The notes under the pieces are model-generated. The model ran no database searches. It was given only the letters and a program-made list of their open reading frames with translations, and was not told where the DNA came from. A DNA stretch of 17,189 nucleotides, taken from contig JAICJM010000071.1 of assembly GCA_025928435.1 (NCBI GenBank), positions 1 to 17,189 on the forward strand, in the 5' to 3' direction. This stretch comes from Thermoleophilia bacterium (GTDB taxonomy: Bacteria > Actinomycetota > Thermoleophilia > Gaiellales > JAICJC01). Numbering within the stretch: position 1 is the stretch's first letter; each line of letters starts with the position of its first letter. This document shows positions 1 to 8,921 of this stretch, in pieces. The position numbers and the translations under genes were made by a program.

Positions 1-1148
1 CCGCGACCGCCGCCGCGCCGGCCGTCACCGTCCCGCAGCCGACGCTGCGCCTCGTCGACGCCGCAGACACGCCCGGCAAGCTCGACCTGCGCTCCGCCCG
101 GCTGACCCAGTCCGCGGGCTCGCTCGTGTTCACCTTCGGCGCGAACCGGCCCTTTGCCCTCTCGGAGCTCTCGGGGAGCCACGACCGCGTCGTCTGCCTC
201 GACATCGTGCCCCGCGGCCACCCCGGCCGGGGCGAGCGAGTCTGCCTGATCGGCCGCCGCGGCAGTCACGCCCTCTACCGCCTCCCGCTGGCGCGGGGCG
301 GGCCGCGCCCGCGCTTCGTCGCGGCCCACGTCCAGCACATCCGCCGCGGGGCGAAGGTGACGTTCGCCTACGCCCGGATCGGGCTTCGGCCCGAGCGGCT
401 CGACTGGTCGGCGACGAGCACGTGGAAGGGCCGCGCCGCCTGCAGCCGCCTCTGCCACGACAGCGTCCCGAACCGCGGGCGGGCCGGCTGGCGCATCGAC
501 TCCTACACCCTCGACGGCTGCACGGCGTCGGGGCCGTCGCAGCGCTTCGGCGGTCCGGCGGCGGGGCGGCGGATCGCGCTCACGTTCGACGACGGCCCGT
601 CGGTCTACACGCCGCAGGTGCTCGCGATCCTCAACCGCGACGGCGTCCACGCCACCTTCTTCGAGATCGGCAGGCAGGTCGGGCCCCTGGCCGCGACGGC
701 GCGCGCCGTGATCCGGTCGGGCGACGTCATCGGCGACCACACCTGGTCGCATCCCGACCTCGACGCGGCCAACGCGTCCGCCCAGCTGCGCTCCGCCCGG
801 GAGGTCATCCACCGCGTCACCGGCTTCCGGCCATGCCTGATGCGGCCGCCGTACGGCGTCGCGCCCCCCGACGTGGTCGGGATCGCCCGCTCGCTGGGCC
901 TGCTGACGATCCAGTGGGACGTCGACCCGGCCGACTGGTCGCGGCCCGGCGCCGCGACGATCGCCGGGCGGGTGCTCTCGGCGGCCCGCCCCGGCTCGAT
1001 CGTGGTGATGCACGACGGGGGCGGCGATCGCAGCCAGACGGTCGCGGCGCTGGGGACGATCGTGCCCGAGCTGCTCGCCCGCGGATACCACCTCGTGACG
1101 GTGCCGCAGCTGCTGGGGCTGCGCCCGGCATACGCCTACCGGCGGTAG
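1..1148 (+). CDS. Polysaccharide deacetylase (NodB domain), 5' end missing
   Basis: This is a carbohydrate esterase family 4 enzyme, expected to remove N- or O-acetyl groups from peptidoglycan or another extracellular glycan. The reading frame is open from base 3 and reads as sensible protein before the first GTG (126), so the gene starts outside the window and its signal peptide cannot be seen. The first ~185 residues visible are a beta-rich segment I do not recognise. The NodB domain then follows, with all five signatures: TFDDGP (582-599, catalytic base and metal Asp), HTWSHPD (from 738, the two metal His), RPPYG (843-857), DVDPADW, and VVMHDGGG (His codon at 1011). No key residue is missing, so it should be active. 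Its TAG stop overlaps the proposed mqnE promoter. The family is secure; the substrate is unknown. Confidence 0.9.
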   Translation, partial: ATAAAPAVTVPQPTLRLVDAADTPGKLDLRSARLTQSAGSLVFTFGANRPFALSELSGSHDRVVCLDIVPRGHPGRGERVCLIGRRGSHALYRLPLARGGPRPRFVAAHVQHIRRGAKVTFAYARIGLRPERLDWSATSTWKGRAACSRLCHDSVPNRGRAGWRIDSYTLDGCTASGPSQRFGGPAAGRRIALTFDDGPSVYTPQVLAILNRDGVHATFFEIGRQVGPLAATARAVIRSGDVIGDHTWSHPDLDAANASAQLRSAREVIHRVTGFRPCLMRPPYGVAPPDVVGIARSLGLLTIQWDVDPADWSRPGAATIAGRVLSAARPGSIVVMHDGGGDRSQTVAALGTIVPELLARGYHLVTVPQLLGLRPAYAYRR

Positions 1149-1151
1149 ACT
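1146..1151 (+). promoter_or_regulatory. Putative -10 hexamer TAGACT for mqnE
   Basis: TAGACT matches the actinobacterial -10 consensus TANNNT and lies 11 nt before the mqnE ATG, so the transcript would have at most a few leader bases. Its first three bases are the stop codon of the deacetylase gene. No convincing -35 is visible. The same hexamer precedes two minus-strand genes in this window (15765 and 16688). Inferred from position and motif only. Confidence 0.45.
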
Positions 1152-1162
1152 CCGCGTCGCCG

Positions 1163-2269
1163 ATGGCCCTCGCCGCCCATCTCGACACGCTCGCGCCGGT
1201 GCGCGAGAAGATCCTCGCCGGCGAACGGCTCGACTTCGACGACGGGGTCACCCTGCTCGAGTCCGAGGACCTGCTCGCCCTGGGCGAGCTCGCCGACACC
1301 GCCCGCCGGCTGCGGGGCGGGACGGACGAGGTCTACTTCATCAACAACCTCTACCTGAACCACACGAACGTGTGCCGGGTGAAGTGCAAGTTCTGCGCGT
1401 TCGCGCGCACGGGCCGGCAGGACGGCGCCTACACGTGGGACATCGACGAGCTCGTCGCCCACGCCGTCGAGGTGCACGGCCGCGAGTCCTACGACGAGAT
1501 CCACATGGTCGGCGGCGAGCACCCGCACATCGGCTACGACTACTACCCCGCCGTCACCCGGGCGCTGAAAGAGGCGCTGCCGGACGTCCACATGAAGCTG
1601 TTCACGGCGTCCGAGATCCACCACATGACCAAGCTCTCGGGGAAGACGCACGCCGAGGTGCTGGCCGACCTGAAGGCCGCCGGTCTGGGGTCGCTTCCCG
1701 GCGGCGGAGCGGAGGTGTTCGCGGAGCGCGTGCGGCGGCTGGTCGCGCCGGGCAAGGAGCACCCCGACAACTGGATCTCGACCCACCGGGCGGCCCACAA
1801 GATGGGGATCCCGACGCACTGCACGATGCTGTACGGGCATGTCGAGACCTACGAGGAGCGGGTCGAGCACTGGCTGCGGCTGCGCGACCTCCAGGACGAG
1901 ACGGGCGGGTTCCTGGCCTTCATCCCGCTGCCGTTCCACCCCGAGAACACCGTCTTCCAGCGCCGCGGCTGGCGCTTCTCGACGGGCAACGACGATCTCA
2001 AGATGATCGCCGCCTCGCGCCTGATGCTCGACAACATCCCGAACATCAAGGCCTACTGGATCATGATCTCGACGCCGCTCGCGCAGGTCGCCCTGCACTT
2101 CGGCGCGAACGACATCCAGGGCACCGTGATGGAGGAGCAGATCGCCCACGCCGCCGGCGCCGTGACGCCGCAGGAGGAGCGCATCGCCGACCTGGTGGCG
2201 CTGATCCGCGAGGCCGGCCGCGTGCCGGTGCAGCGCGACACGCTCTACAATGCGGTGAGGGCGTTCTGA
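1163..2269 (+). CDS. mqnE: Aminofutalosine synthase MqnE (radical SAM)
   Basis: MqnE is a cytosolic radical SAM enzyme that joins the MqnA product, 3-[(1-carboxyvinyl)oxy]benzoate, to S-adenosylmethionine to give 6-amino-6-deoxyfutalosine in the futalosine route to menaquinone. The 368-residue product is of usual family length. The [4Fe-4S] motif CX3CX2C is at Cys71, Cys75 and Cys78 (CRVKCKFC). SLPGGGAE and the PLPFHPENT segment resemble MqnE rather than MqnC or CofH. The next gene is mqnA, the preceding pathway step, which supports the assignment. ATG 1163 gives the expected N-terminus. The same frame is open far upstream, but that stretch is antisense-like arginine-rich noise inside the deacetylase gene. 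No ribosome binding site is seen; the start is probably near-leaderless from the TAGACT at 1146. Confidence 0.93.
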   Translation: MALAAHLDTLAPVREKILAGERLDFDDGVTLLESEDLLALGELADTARRLRGGTDEVYFINNLYLNHTNVCRVKCKFCAFARTGRQDGAYTWDIDELVAHAVEVHGRESYDEIHMVGGEHPHIGYDYYPAVTRALKEALPDVHMKLFTASEIHHMTKLSGKTHAEVLADLKAAGLGSLPGGGAEVFAERVRRLVAPGKEHPDNWISTHRAAHKMGIPTHCTMLYGHVETYEERVEHWLRLRDLQDETGGFLAFIPLPFHPENTVFQRRGWRFSTGNDDLKMIAASRLMLDNIPNIKAYWIMISTPLAQVALHFGANDIQGTVMEEQIAHAAGAVTPQEERIADLVALIREAGRVPVQRDTLYNAVRAF

Positions 2270-3033
2270 TCCGGCTCGGGCGGATCGCGTACGCCAACAT
2301 GGCGCCGGCGTTCTATGACCTCGGCGGCGTCGACGTCGAGCAGGTCTCCGGCGTGCCGACCCAGCTCAACCGGATGCTGATGGACGGGGAGATCGACGTC
2401 GCCCCGATCTCGTCGATCGAGTACGCCCGCAACCCGGAGAAGCTGACGCTGCTGCCGCGGCTGTGCGTCTCCTCGGAGGGCGCCGTCGACTCGATCCAGC
2501 TCATCACGCGCAAGCCGCTCGAGCAGGTGCGCAGCGTGGCGGTGACGCCGGAGAGCGCGACGTCGGTCGTCCTCACGAAGGTGCTCCTGGGCGACGTCGA
2601 GCTGGTGCCGCTCGACCATCCTGCCGACGCCCGCATGCTGATCGGCGACGCCGCGCTGCGCAGCGCCTTCGAGGATCCCACCCCGCACCACGATCTCGGC
2701 CGGCTGTGGCAGGAGCGCACGGGCCTGCCGATGGTGTTCGCCGTCTGGGCCTGCCGCGAGGGCATCGGCGAGGGGCTGGCCGAGCTCGAGCGCGCGCATC
2801 TGCGGTCGCTGGCGCTGGCCCGTTCCGAGCCGGAGCTGCTGGCCCGCCGCGCCGCGGAGCAGTACGGCTGGCCGGCCGGGTTCCTGGCCCGCTACTTCGA
2901 GAAGCTGCGCTACCACTTCGGCCCCCGCGAGCAGCAGGGCATGATGCGCTTCTTCGAGCTTGCCCATCTCGCCGGCGAGCTCCCCGCGGTGCCGGAGCTG
3001 CGCTTCGCCGACACCCAGCCCGTCGGCGTCTAG
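2266..3033 (+). CDS. mqnA: Chorismate dehydratase MqnA, probable CTG start
   Basis: MqnA dehydrates chorismate to 3-[(1-carboxyvinyl)oxy]benzoate, the first committed step of the futalosine pathway, and has a periplasmic-binding-protein-like fold. The protein opens with IRLGRIAYANMAPAFY and ends with a helical part containing AEQYGW and EKLRYHFG, typical of MqnA. No ATG, GTG or TTG lies in frame before this conserved opening. The first ATG (2299) would delete the first beta strand. CTG 2266 overlaps the mqnE stop as CTGA and has GGTGAGG (2254-2260) five bases upstream, one of the few plausible Shine-Dalgarno sequences in the window. That makes 255 residues, at the short end for the family. 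Translation is probably coupled to mqnE. The TAG stop overlaps that of the convergent membrane-protein gene. Confidence 0.88.
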   Translation: MIRLGRIAYANMAPAFYDLGGVDVEQVSGVPTQLNRMLMDGEIDVAPISSIEYARNPEKLTLLPRLCVSSEGAVDSIQLITRKPLEQVRSVAVTPESATSVVLTKVLLGDVELVPLDHPADARMLIGDAALRSAFEDPTPHHDLGRLWQERTGLPMVFAVWACREGIGEGLAELERAHLRSLALARSEPELLARRAAEQYGWPAGFLARYFEKLRYHFGPREQQGMMRFFELAHLAGELPAVPELRFADTQPVGV

Positions 3034-4883
3034 CCGACCTGGCCCGAGCCGCCCGCGTGGGCGGAGACGATGTCCCAGTCCTCGTCGTTCCAGCGGCAGC
3101 GGCCGAGCAGCTCGCCCCGCTGCGGGACGTCCTTGCGCCGCTTCAGTACGAGCACGTCGGCGTCCGGCGGCGCCGGCCCTCCGGCGAGGGCCCGCCGCAG
3201 CCATCCGTGCCGGGTGTCCTGGCTCGGCGTCCTCGTCGCGAGCCAGGTGCGGAAGCGGACGCGCAGGCGTTCCGTGTCGACGTACGAGAAGGTCGCGCCG
3301 GTGCGGGCGAAGATCGCGCTCGCCATCGGGCCTCCCAGGGCCTGGCGGGCGATCACCGCGACGCGGGTGCCCGCGTCGATCGGAAGCTGGGTGCACCGCA
3401 GCGTCGTCGGGTACGGCGAGCGCCACAGCGATGCGGAGGCGAGCGTGGTCGATCCACCCACCACGAGCGCGAGCAGCCCCGCCGCGACCACGGCGACGAC
3501 CCGGCTGCGGCGCCCGAACGCCGACACGAGGGCTTCGGCTGCGACCCCGGCCGGGACGCACAGGGCGAGGCCGATGAACGGCAGGTAGCGGAGCCACCGC
3601 ACGAGGGGCGTCGGGCCTCCGTGGCGGATGAACGCGTCCGCCTGGCCGACCGTCGCGCCGAGCAGGACGGCAAGCGCCGGGATCGCGATCATGACGGCCA
3701 GGTCGACCGCCGACGGCGAGCGCCGGCGGAAGAGGATCGCGAGGCCGGCGACGCCGAGCGGGACGGCGATCCCGAGGGCGATGAGCGCCTGGGCGGCGCT
3801 GGGCTCGACCTGCTTGATCTGGGTCAGCGGCACGAACCCGTGGTAGCGCCGGTATGCGAGGCCGAGCGGGACGAGCCAGACCGACACCGTCAGGGCGCTC
3901 GCCACGAGCGCGCGCCACGCCCCCCACGCCCGGTGGGCCACGACGATCCCCGCGGCCCACAGCCCGCAGAACATGCCGGCCGGCGGGGCGACGAGGAAGA
4001 TGACGCCGCCGAGGAAGCCAACCCCCCACCAGGATCGGCGGCGACCGGCCTGCGCAGCCGTGACGGCCGCCCAGAGCAGGACGGGCGCGAGCGTCAGGCC
4101 GAGATCCCGCGGGACCATCGGGGCGAGCAGGGTCAGCGCGGGCGTCATGGCCGGCACGGGGTCGCCGTGGAACGGGCCCAGGCCGAGGGCGGGCATCTGG
4201 AACGCGAAGTCGGCGCGGACGTCCGGCGCCCAGCCGAAGGCGCCCGCCGTCAGGAACATCGCCACGGCCCACGTCGAGGCGGGCCGCCCGGCTCCCGTCA
4301 CCCGCGCGAGCAGCCACACCCCCACGGCACCCGTCGCGATCCCGAACAGCTGCACCACCTGGAAGCTGTCGTTCACCGTGCCCGGGAGCGCGGCGGCGAG
4401 CCAGGCGACGATCGCGTGGAAGAGCCAGGGATAGCCGTTGGGCTCCCCCGCGTAGAGGCCGCCGGGCGCCGCCGCCCCGCCGCGCAGCTGGTCGATCCAC
4501 CCGGAGTGCCAGATCATGTCGCCGTGCGACGCCCGGATGTCGAGCAGCGACAGGTGCAGGGCGGGGGCGGTCAGCATGGCGGCGGCGGCGATCACGAGGA
4601 CGACGACCGGGACCGCCGCCGGCCCGATACCGCCGAGCGACGGTCTCCGGCGCACGACGGCCGCGGCGGCCACGAGGAGCCCGATCCCGGCCGTCACCGC
4701 CGTGCTCCCGAGCAGGCCGATCCCGAACGCGCCGGCCGCCATCGCGGCCCACGCGAGCGCGCAGGCGGCGATCGCGCCCGCGGCGACCCGCTCGGCGACG
4801 GACGGCCCGGGGACGAGCGCGCCCCCGACGGCCCAGATCCACGCCCCGAGCATCAGGGCGGCGAGTACGGCGTGCGCGCTCAC
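3030..4883 (-). CDS. Polytopic membrane protein, GT-C glycosyltransferase-like
   Basis: This 617-residue protein has many hydrophobic segments, starting near residue 5, and a soluble C-terminal ~100 residues. After the third or fourth membrane segment comes a loop with Asp/His residues (SHGDMIWHSGWID, about 119-131) and then NGYPWLFHAIVAWL (about 149-162). That order, acidic loop followed by a YP-x-LFH helix, is seen in GT-C glycosyltransferases that use lipid-linked sugars, so a role in moving sugars or glycans to the outer membrane face is plausible but unproven. Start GTG 4883 lies 4 nt after the phosphatase stop; the ~53 codons upstream in frame are phosphatase-antiphase sequence. It is the last gene of the minus-strand operon. 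It ends in a CTAG shared with mqnA, leaving no space for a terminator. I cannot name the family. Confidence 0.85.
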   Translation of the reverse strand: MSAHAVLAALMLGAWIWAVGGALVPGPSVAERVAAGAIAACALAWAAMAAGAFGIGLLGSTAVTAGIGLLVAAAAVVRRRPSLGGIGPAAVPVVVLVIAAAAMLTAPALHLSLLDIRASHGDMIWHSGWIDQLRGGAAAPGGLYAGEPNGYPWLFHAIVAWLAAALPGTVNDSFQVVQLFGIATGAVGVWLLARVTGAGRPASTWAVAMFLTAGAFGWAPDVRADFAFQMPALGLGPFHGDPVPAMTPALTLLAPMVPRDLGLTLAPVLLWAAVTAAQAGRRRSWWGVGFLGGVIFLVAPPAGMFCGLWAAGIVVAHRAWGAWRALVASALTVSVWLVPLGLAYRRYHGFVPLTQIKQVEPSAAQALIALGIAVPLGVAGLAILFRRRSPSAVDLAVMIAIPALAVLLGATVGQADAFIRHGGPTPLVRWLRYLPFIGLALCVPAGVAAEALVSAFGRRSRVVAVVAAGLLALVVGGSTTLASASLWRSPYPTTLRCTQLPIDAGTRVAVIARQALGGPMASAIFARTGATFSYVDTERLRVRFRTWLATRTPSQDTRHGWLRRALAGGPAPPDADVLVLKRRKDVPQRGELLGRCRWNDEDWDIVSAHAGGSGQVG

Positions 4884-4887
4884 ACGG

Positions 4888-6930
4888 TCAGGCGGCCGCC
4901 GCCCGGCGGTCGTCCCCCGGCACGAAATCGAGCCGCAGGGGCGGGAAGGCGTCGGGAGGCTCGGCCCGGTCGACGCTGATCGCCCGCAGGGTGACCGACC
5001 GGCCCGCCGACCCGGCCGCCTCGACGACGAGCATCCCGGCACCGGGCACGCCGATCACGTGCCGGCGGGGGTCGAGGGTGCGGTCGGAGGGGTCGGCGGT
5101 GGCATAGAGCCCCGGACGCAGCCCGGAGCAGATGAGCTCGACGACCGACAGCCGGCCGGCCTGCGCGCGTCCGCGCGGGTCGGGGTGGTAGTGGACCCGG
5201 AGGCCGTGCGCGTCGCCGCTCATCACGAGGACGCGGCGGCCGCCCAGCTGGACGTCCATGAAGAGGGCCATCACCCGCCGGTACTCGTCCGGCCAGCCGG
5301 TGACGAAGCAGTCGTCGTTGGGCTTGTGGTCGCGCGGGTCGAACCGGGTCGCGAAGATGTCGGCCGAGAAGACCACGAACATCGCCGCGTCGCTGCGCTC
5401 GATGGTGCGGTGCAGCCACGCGAGCTGGCGCAGCCCGAGCTTGGTCTTGGCGGGCCCGTTGGGCGTCGTGATCGGGTCGCAGTAGCGGCGGCCGTCGAGC
5501 GTCAGGCAGTGGACGTCGCCCATGCGGAAGTCGAAGTATCCGTCGGCCGAGGGGTCGGCGTGGATGCGGTTCCACAGCTCCCACGTCCAGGGCTCGACGG
5601 TGGTGCGGTCGGCGTTGTTCGGCGGGCCGTAGTCGTGGTCGTCCATCGTGAATCCGACCGGGACGGTCGCCCGCAGGCGGGCCCAGGCGGGGTCGGCGAG
5701 CAGCCGCCCGAAGCGGTCGGCGAAGTAGTCCGGCGCGGCCGCGTAGCAGGCCCCCGCGCTGTTGTTCGGATAGCCGATGTCGCCCTGGTAGACGAGCGCC
5801 GACGGCACGGCGGGGGCGGCTTCGAGGAGGCGGGCGTAACCGGCGTTCGGCGGCGGCCCGGTCAGCTGCGCGCAGCTGGCCGCGAGCAGGACGAGCGGCC
5901 CGGACGCGCCATACGACTGCACCCGCTGAACCTCCGTGCGAACAGTCGCCCCGCTCGTGGCCGACCGCAGCGTCGCCCTCCAGTAGCGCGGGCCGGAGCC
6001 GCCGACCGGGATGCGGGCCGCATGCGTGTACGGGGGCTCGGCGAGATCGGCCGGCGGCGCCACGTCCGCGTTGGCGAGCGACGGCTCGTCGCCCCATTCG
6101 ATCGCGGCGGTCGCCGGGAACGCGCTCCACACGCGGACGTCCGCGTGGCCGTCGCCCCCGGCGTCGACCTGGGGGATGCCCGACATGGCCATGACCGGGT
6201 ACGGCGGCGTCGACGTGAACCCGGCGTCCGTGCCAAGCGCGTAGCGGCGCAGCTCCAGCCGGCCCGCGCGCAGGTCGCGCGGGTGCACGACGAGCACGCC
6301 GCAGCCGCCCCGGCCCCCTGCGACCGCGATGTCGAGCTGCGGCGCGGGCTCCGCGTCGCCCTCCCGCCAGAGCGTCGCCCGCAGGCGGGCCCCGCGGGCG
6401 CGAACGCGCAGGTGGACAGACGTGCCGGCTCCGACCGCGATCGCCGGCCGCTCCGCCAGCACCCGCCGCCGTTCGCGGTCGTACGTCGCGGCGACCAGGC
6501 GTCCGTCTTCGGCGGTGACGCCGAGGAACGCGAACGGGCCGTCGCTGCGCAGGAGCAGGCCCGGGCGCAGGCTCGCGGACGTGATCGAGAAGGTCGCGAG
6601 CTGCTCGGGGTCGGCGCAGTCGTGGTCGAGCAGGTGCACCGGCATCGGCTGGGCTGCGGCCGTGCCCGCCAGCCCCCGGGGGACGGCGAAGACCGCCGCG
6701 CCGCCGGTGACGGAGACGCGCCGGTCCTGGAGCGCGACCCATCCGGCTCCCCATCCGCCGCCCGGCGCCGCCCCGGCGAAGTCGCGGACGTAGCGGTGGG
6801 CGGCGCGGCCCAGGACGGGCTCGGGAGCGGATCCCTCCGAGAGCCGGCGCGTGACCAGCGCCGCCCCGGCGGCGACGACCGCGCCGCCGGTCAGCCACTG
6901 GGCCCGGGTCACCCGGCGCGGTCCGGTCAC
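4888..6930 (-). CDS. PhoD-like metallophosphatase with N-terminal beta domains
   Basis: The 680-residue product has a C-terminal metallophosphatase core of PhoD/alkaline phosphatase D type. Metal-site motifs are YQGDIGY (about 381-387), MDDHDYG (429-435) and MSGDAHG (570-576). PhoD enzymes are extracytoplasmic phosphodiesterases or phosphomonoesterases, often acting on teichoic acids or phospholipids. The N-terminus has a twin arginine (residues 5-6) followed by a hydrophobic stretch (about 11-27). It may be a Tat signal or membrane anchor, though the motif is a poor match. Residues ~45-235 look like a beta sandwich and ~240-345 like a fibronectin-type or phosphatase-associated domain; both are inferred from sequence texture only. 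GTG 6930 overlaps the preceding stop as GTGA, implying translational coupling. It sits between two GT-C-like membrane proteins, suggesting an envelope glycan or glycophospholipid substrate. Confidence 0.88.
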   Translation of the reverse strand: MTGPRRVTRAQWLTGGAVVAAGAALVTRRLSEGSAPEPVLGRAAHRYVRDFAGAAPGGGWGAGWVALQDRRVSVTGGAAVFAVPRGLAGTAAAQPMPVHLLDHDCADPEQLATFSITSASLRPGLLLRSDGPFAFLGVTAEDGRLVAATYDRERRRVLAERPAIAVGAGTSVHLRVRARGARLRATLWREGDAEPAPQLDIAVAGGRGGCGVLVVHPRDLRAGRLELRRYALGTDAGFTSTPPYPVMAMSGIPQVDAGGDGHADVRVWSAFPATAAIEWGDEPSLANADVAPPADLAEPPYTHAARIPVGGSGPRYWRATLRSATSGATVRTEVQRVQSYGASGPLVLLAASCAQLTGPPPNAGYARLLEAAPAVPSALVYQGDIGYPNNSAGACYAAAPDYFADRFGRLLADPAWARLRATVPVGFTMDDHDYGPPNNADRTTVEPWTWELWNRIHADPSADGYFDFRMGDVHCLTLDGRRYCDPITTPNGPAKTKLGLRQLAWLHRTIERSDAAMFVVFSADIFATRFDPRDHKPNDDCFVTGWPDEYRRVMALFMDVQLGGRRVLVMSGDAHGLRVHYHPDPRGRAQAGRLSVVELICSGLRPGLYATADPSDRTLDPRRHVIGVPGAGMLVVEAAGSAGRSVTLRAISVDRAEPPDAFPPLRLDFVPGDDRRAAAA

Positions 6931-8921
6931 GGGAACGGCGTCCGTCGGCAGGTGTAGCCCGGAGCGTCGTCCGGGCGGACGCCGCCGCTCCCCGCTCCGC
7001 GTCCCACGTGGCGATACACGCGCACGGAGCCCACCTGGCGCACGAACGCGAGGCCGGGGGCGCTGCCGAACGAGCCCCAGCCGGCGGCTTTGCCGCGGCC
7101 GACCAGCACGAAGTCGACGTGCTCCGCCTCCAGGAACCCCGGGTGCAGGTGCGGGTGGGCCAGGTAGCGGCGGGCGAGATGGGTGAGCCGCACCGTGCTG
7201 CGGAGGATCGCCGGGCGCAGGAACGGCGCCATGCCCTCGAGGATGTCGGCCCGGCCGGTGAGCGCCTGGAACGCGCCCTTGCTCGTCACCGTCGCCAGGA
7301 TCCGGGCGTTGCACGGCGTGGCCGTCCGCGCGGCCGCGATGTAGTCCGCGGTTCCCGACCCGGACGGAATGTCGCCGCGCACGTCGCCCGGGCCGGCGGC
7401 GACCAGCACGAGCACGACGAGCGCGGCGGCGACGACCGCGGGCGCCCGCGTCCCCAGGCCGCTCAGGCGGGCGATGCCGGTCTCGATTGCCGCCAGGCCC
7501 ACCACCATCACGGGGATCGAGGCGTACTCGAAGAGTCTGCGTTCGCCGAACGTGGCGGGAACGTAGTAGGACTGCCGGTAGGAGAACGCCAGTGCGACGG
7601 CGAGCAGCACGGCCTCGAGCGCGAGGGCCGCCAGCACCGCCGGCCGCAGCCCCGGGGGGCCCCAGGCCCAGACCACGGCCGCCGCGGCGGCGGCCGCCGC
7701 CAGCGCCGCGACCAGCCCTGCGCCGCGGGCGGCCCATCCCGTCGCGGCGTCGGCGAGCTCGGTCATCGTCCGGGCCGGCGGCTCGTACCAGCGGTCGTGG
7801 CTCTTCGGCCGCGGGAGCAGGAAGCGGTTGTCGGCGTATGCCGTGGGGTCGTAGCGGCCCTGGAAGAGGACGTACGTGCCGCTCGAGGCCCCCTGGAGGC
7901 CGATCACGCCGCCCGCGGGCGCCACCAGCACGACCGCGGCGATCGCGCCGGTCGCCCCGATGGCGGCCATGGCGGTGATCGCCGGCCGGCGGGTCTCGGC
8001 CGACCCGAGCCGGAAGGCCGCGTACGCGAGCAGGAACGCGACGGCGACCCCGGTCGGGATCGCGTGGGTCAGCCCGGCGGCCGCCAGCACCAGGCCGGCC
8101 GCCACCCGCGGTGCCCGGCCGGCCTCGCCCCGCAGGCAGGGAAGGGCCATCGCGGCGCCGATCATCGCCACCGCCCGGCCCATGTCCTCGTCCTGGAAGA
8201 ACGTCAGCTTGGCGATGCTGTCCGCGTTCAGGGAGATCCCGAGCGGCAGGTGCGCGCCGGCGACCCCCAGCAGCGGGAGGAGTGGCGCCGTTCGCCGCAG
8301 CCCGAGCTCCCACCCGAGCGCGAACAGCCCGACCGCGTATCCGGCCACGGCCAGCCAGAGTGCCGTCGCCATCCCCGTCAGCGGGTGGGCGGCGAAGACC
8401 ATGGACAGCTCGCCCGTGAACGCGTTCCCGACGAGCTTGGAGACCGTCGCCGGGTGCAGGGCGCCCCACTGGAGCGAGGCGGCCGGAACGTGGCCGGCGG
8501 AGGCCAGCTCCAGCCCGTCCGCCCAGTAGCGCCAGGCGCCGTGCACGGGCGCGACCGGAACGGCCAGCCGGGCGACCGCGATCGCGATCACGACCGCGGC
8601 GCCGAGCGCCAGCGGGGCCGGCGCGGCCCGCACCTGCGCGCGCACGTCGCCGGCGAGCGCCCGGGCCGGGGTCGAGCGGCGGGCGCCGGCGGCCAGGGCC
8701 GCCACGGCCACGAGCAGCGCGACCGCCGTCGTCGCGGGCGCGAAGATCCGTGCGACGGCGAGCACCGCGGGCGTGAGCGCGGCGACGGCGTAGCCGAGTC
8801 CGAAGGCCGCCGCGAGGCGGGTCGGCAGGGCGACGGTCCCCGGCGGATAGACGGCCGCCGACGCCAGCGCTCCGGCGGCGATGACGGCGGCGGCGACCAG
8901 CATCGCCGCGACGATGCTCAT
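6927..8921 (-). CDS. Polytopic membrane protein, GT-C-like
   Basis: This 664-residue protein has many alanine- and valine-rich membrane segments beginning at residue 4. One transmembrane stretch contains an eight-residue alanine run (coding about 7680-7700). A loop around residues 128-155 (WRYWADGLELASAGHVP) followed by hydrophobic helices recalls GT-C membrane glycosyltransferases, and the overall plan resembles the last gene of the operon (3030-4883). The ~150 C-terminal residues are soluble, probably outside the cell, and contain DYIAAARTATPCNARILA. ATG 8921 is the first start codon of its frame after the likely promoter and overlaps the end of a possible 12-codon mini-ORF as ATGA. Its stop overlaps the PhoD-like start. 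Substrate and reaction are unknown; a transporter or polymerase remains possible. Confidence 0.84.
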   Translation of the reverse strand: MSIVAAMLVAAAVIAAGALASAAVYPPGTVALPTRLAAAFGLGYAVAALTPAVLAVARIFAPATTAVALLVAVAALAAGARRSTPARALAGDVRAQVRAAPAPLALGAAVVIAIAVARLAVPVAPVHGAWRYWADGLELASAGHVPAASLQWGALHPATVSKLVGNAFTGELSMVFAAHPLTGMATALWLAVAGYAVGLFALGWELGLRRTAPLLPLLGVAGAHLPLGISLNADSIAKLTFFQDEDMGRAVAMIGAAMALPCLRGEAGRAPRVAAGLVLAAAGLTHAIPTGVAVAFLLAYAAFRLGSAETRRPAITAMAAIGATGAIAAVVLVAPAGGVIGLQGASSGTYVLFQGRYDPTAYADNRFLLPRPKSHDRWYEPPARTMTELADAATGWAARGAGLVAALAAAAAAAAVVWAWGPPGLRPAVLAALALEAVLLAVALAFSYRQSYYVPATFGERRLFEYASIPVMVVGLAAIETGIARLSGLGTRAPAVVAAALVVLVLVAAGPGDVRGDIPSGSGTADYIAAARTATPCNARILATVTSKGAFQALTGRADILEGMAPFLRPAILRSTVRLTHLARRYLAHPHLHPGFLEAEHVDFVLVGRGKAAGWGSFGSAPGLAFVRQVGSVRVYRHVGRGAGSGGVRPDDAPGYTCRRTPFP

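Noticed and set aside
126..1148. Start of the deacetylase at GTG 126
   Set aside because: The frame is open to the window edge and reads as ordinary protein before 126, so the gene is more likely cut by the window.
2245..6957. Very long open frames opposite the real genes (for example 2463-4979 and 4516-6957 on plus, 2245-4842 on minus)
   Set aside because: They are arginine/proline/glycine-rich shadows typical of GC-rich DNA, show no domains, and overlap genes with clear motifs on the other frame.
7670..7705. GCC/GCG run near 7680-7700 as a simple-sequence repeat with a function
   Set aside because: It encodes an alanine run within a predicted membrane helix; the composition of the protein explains it.
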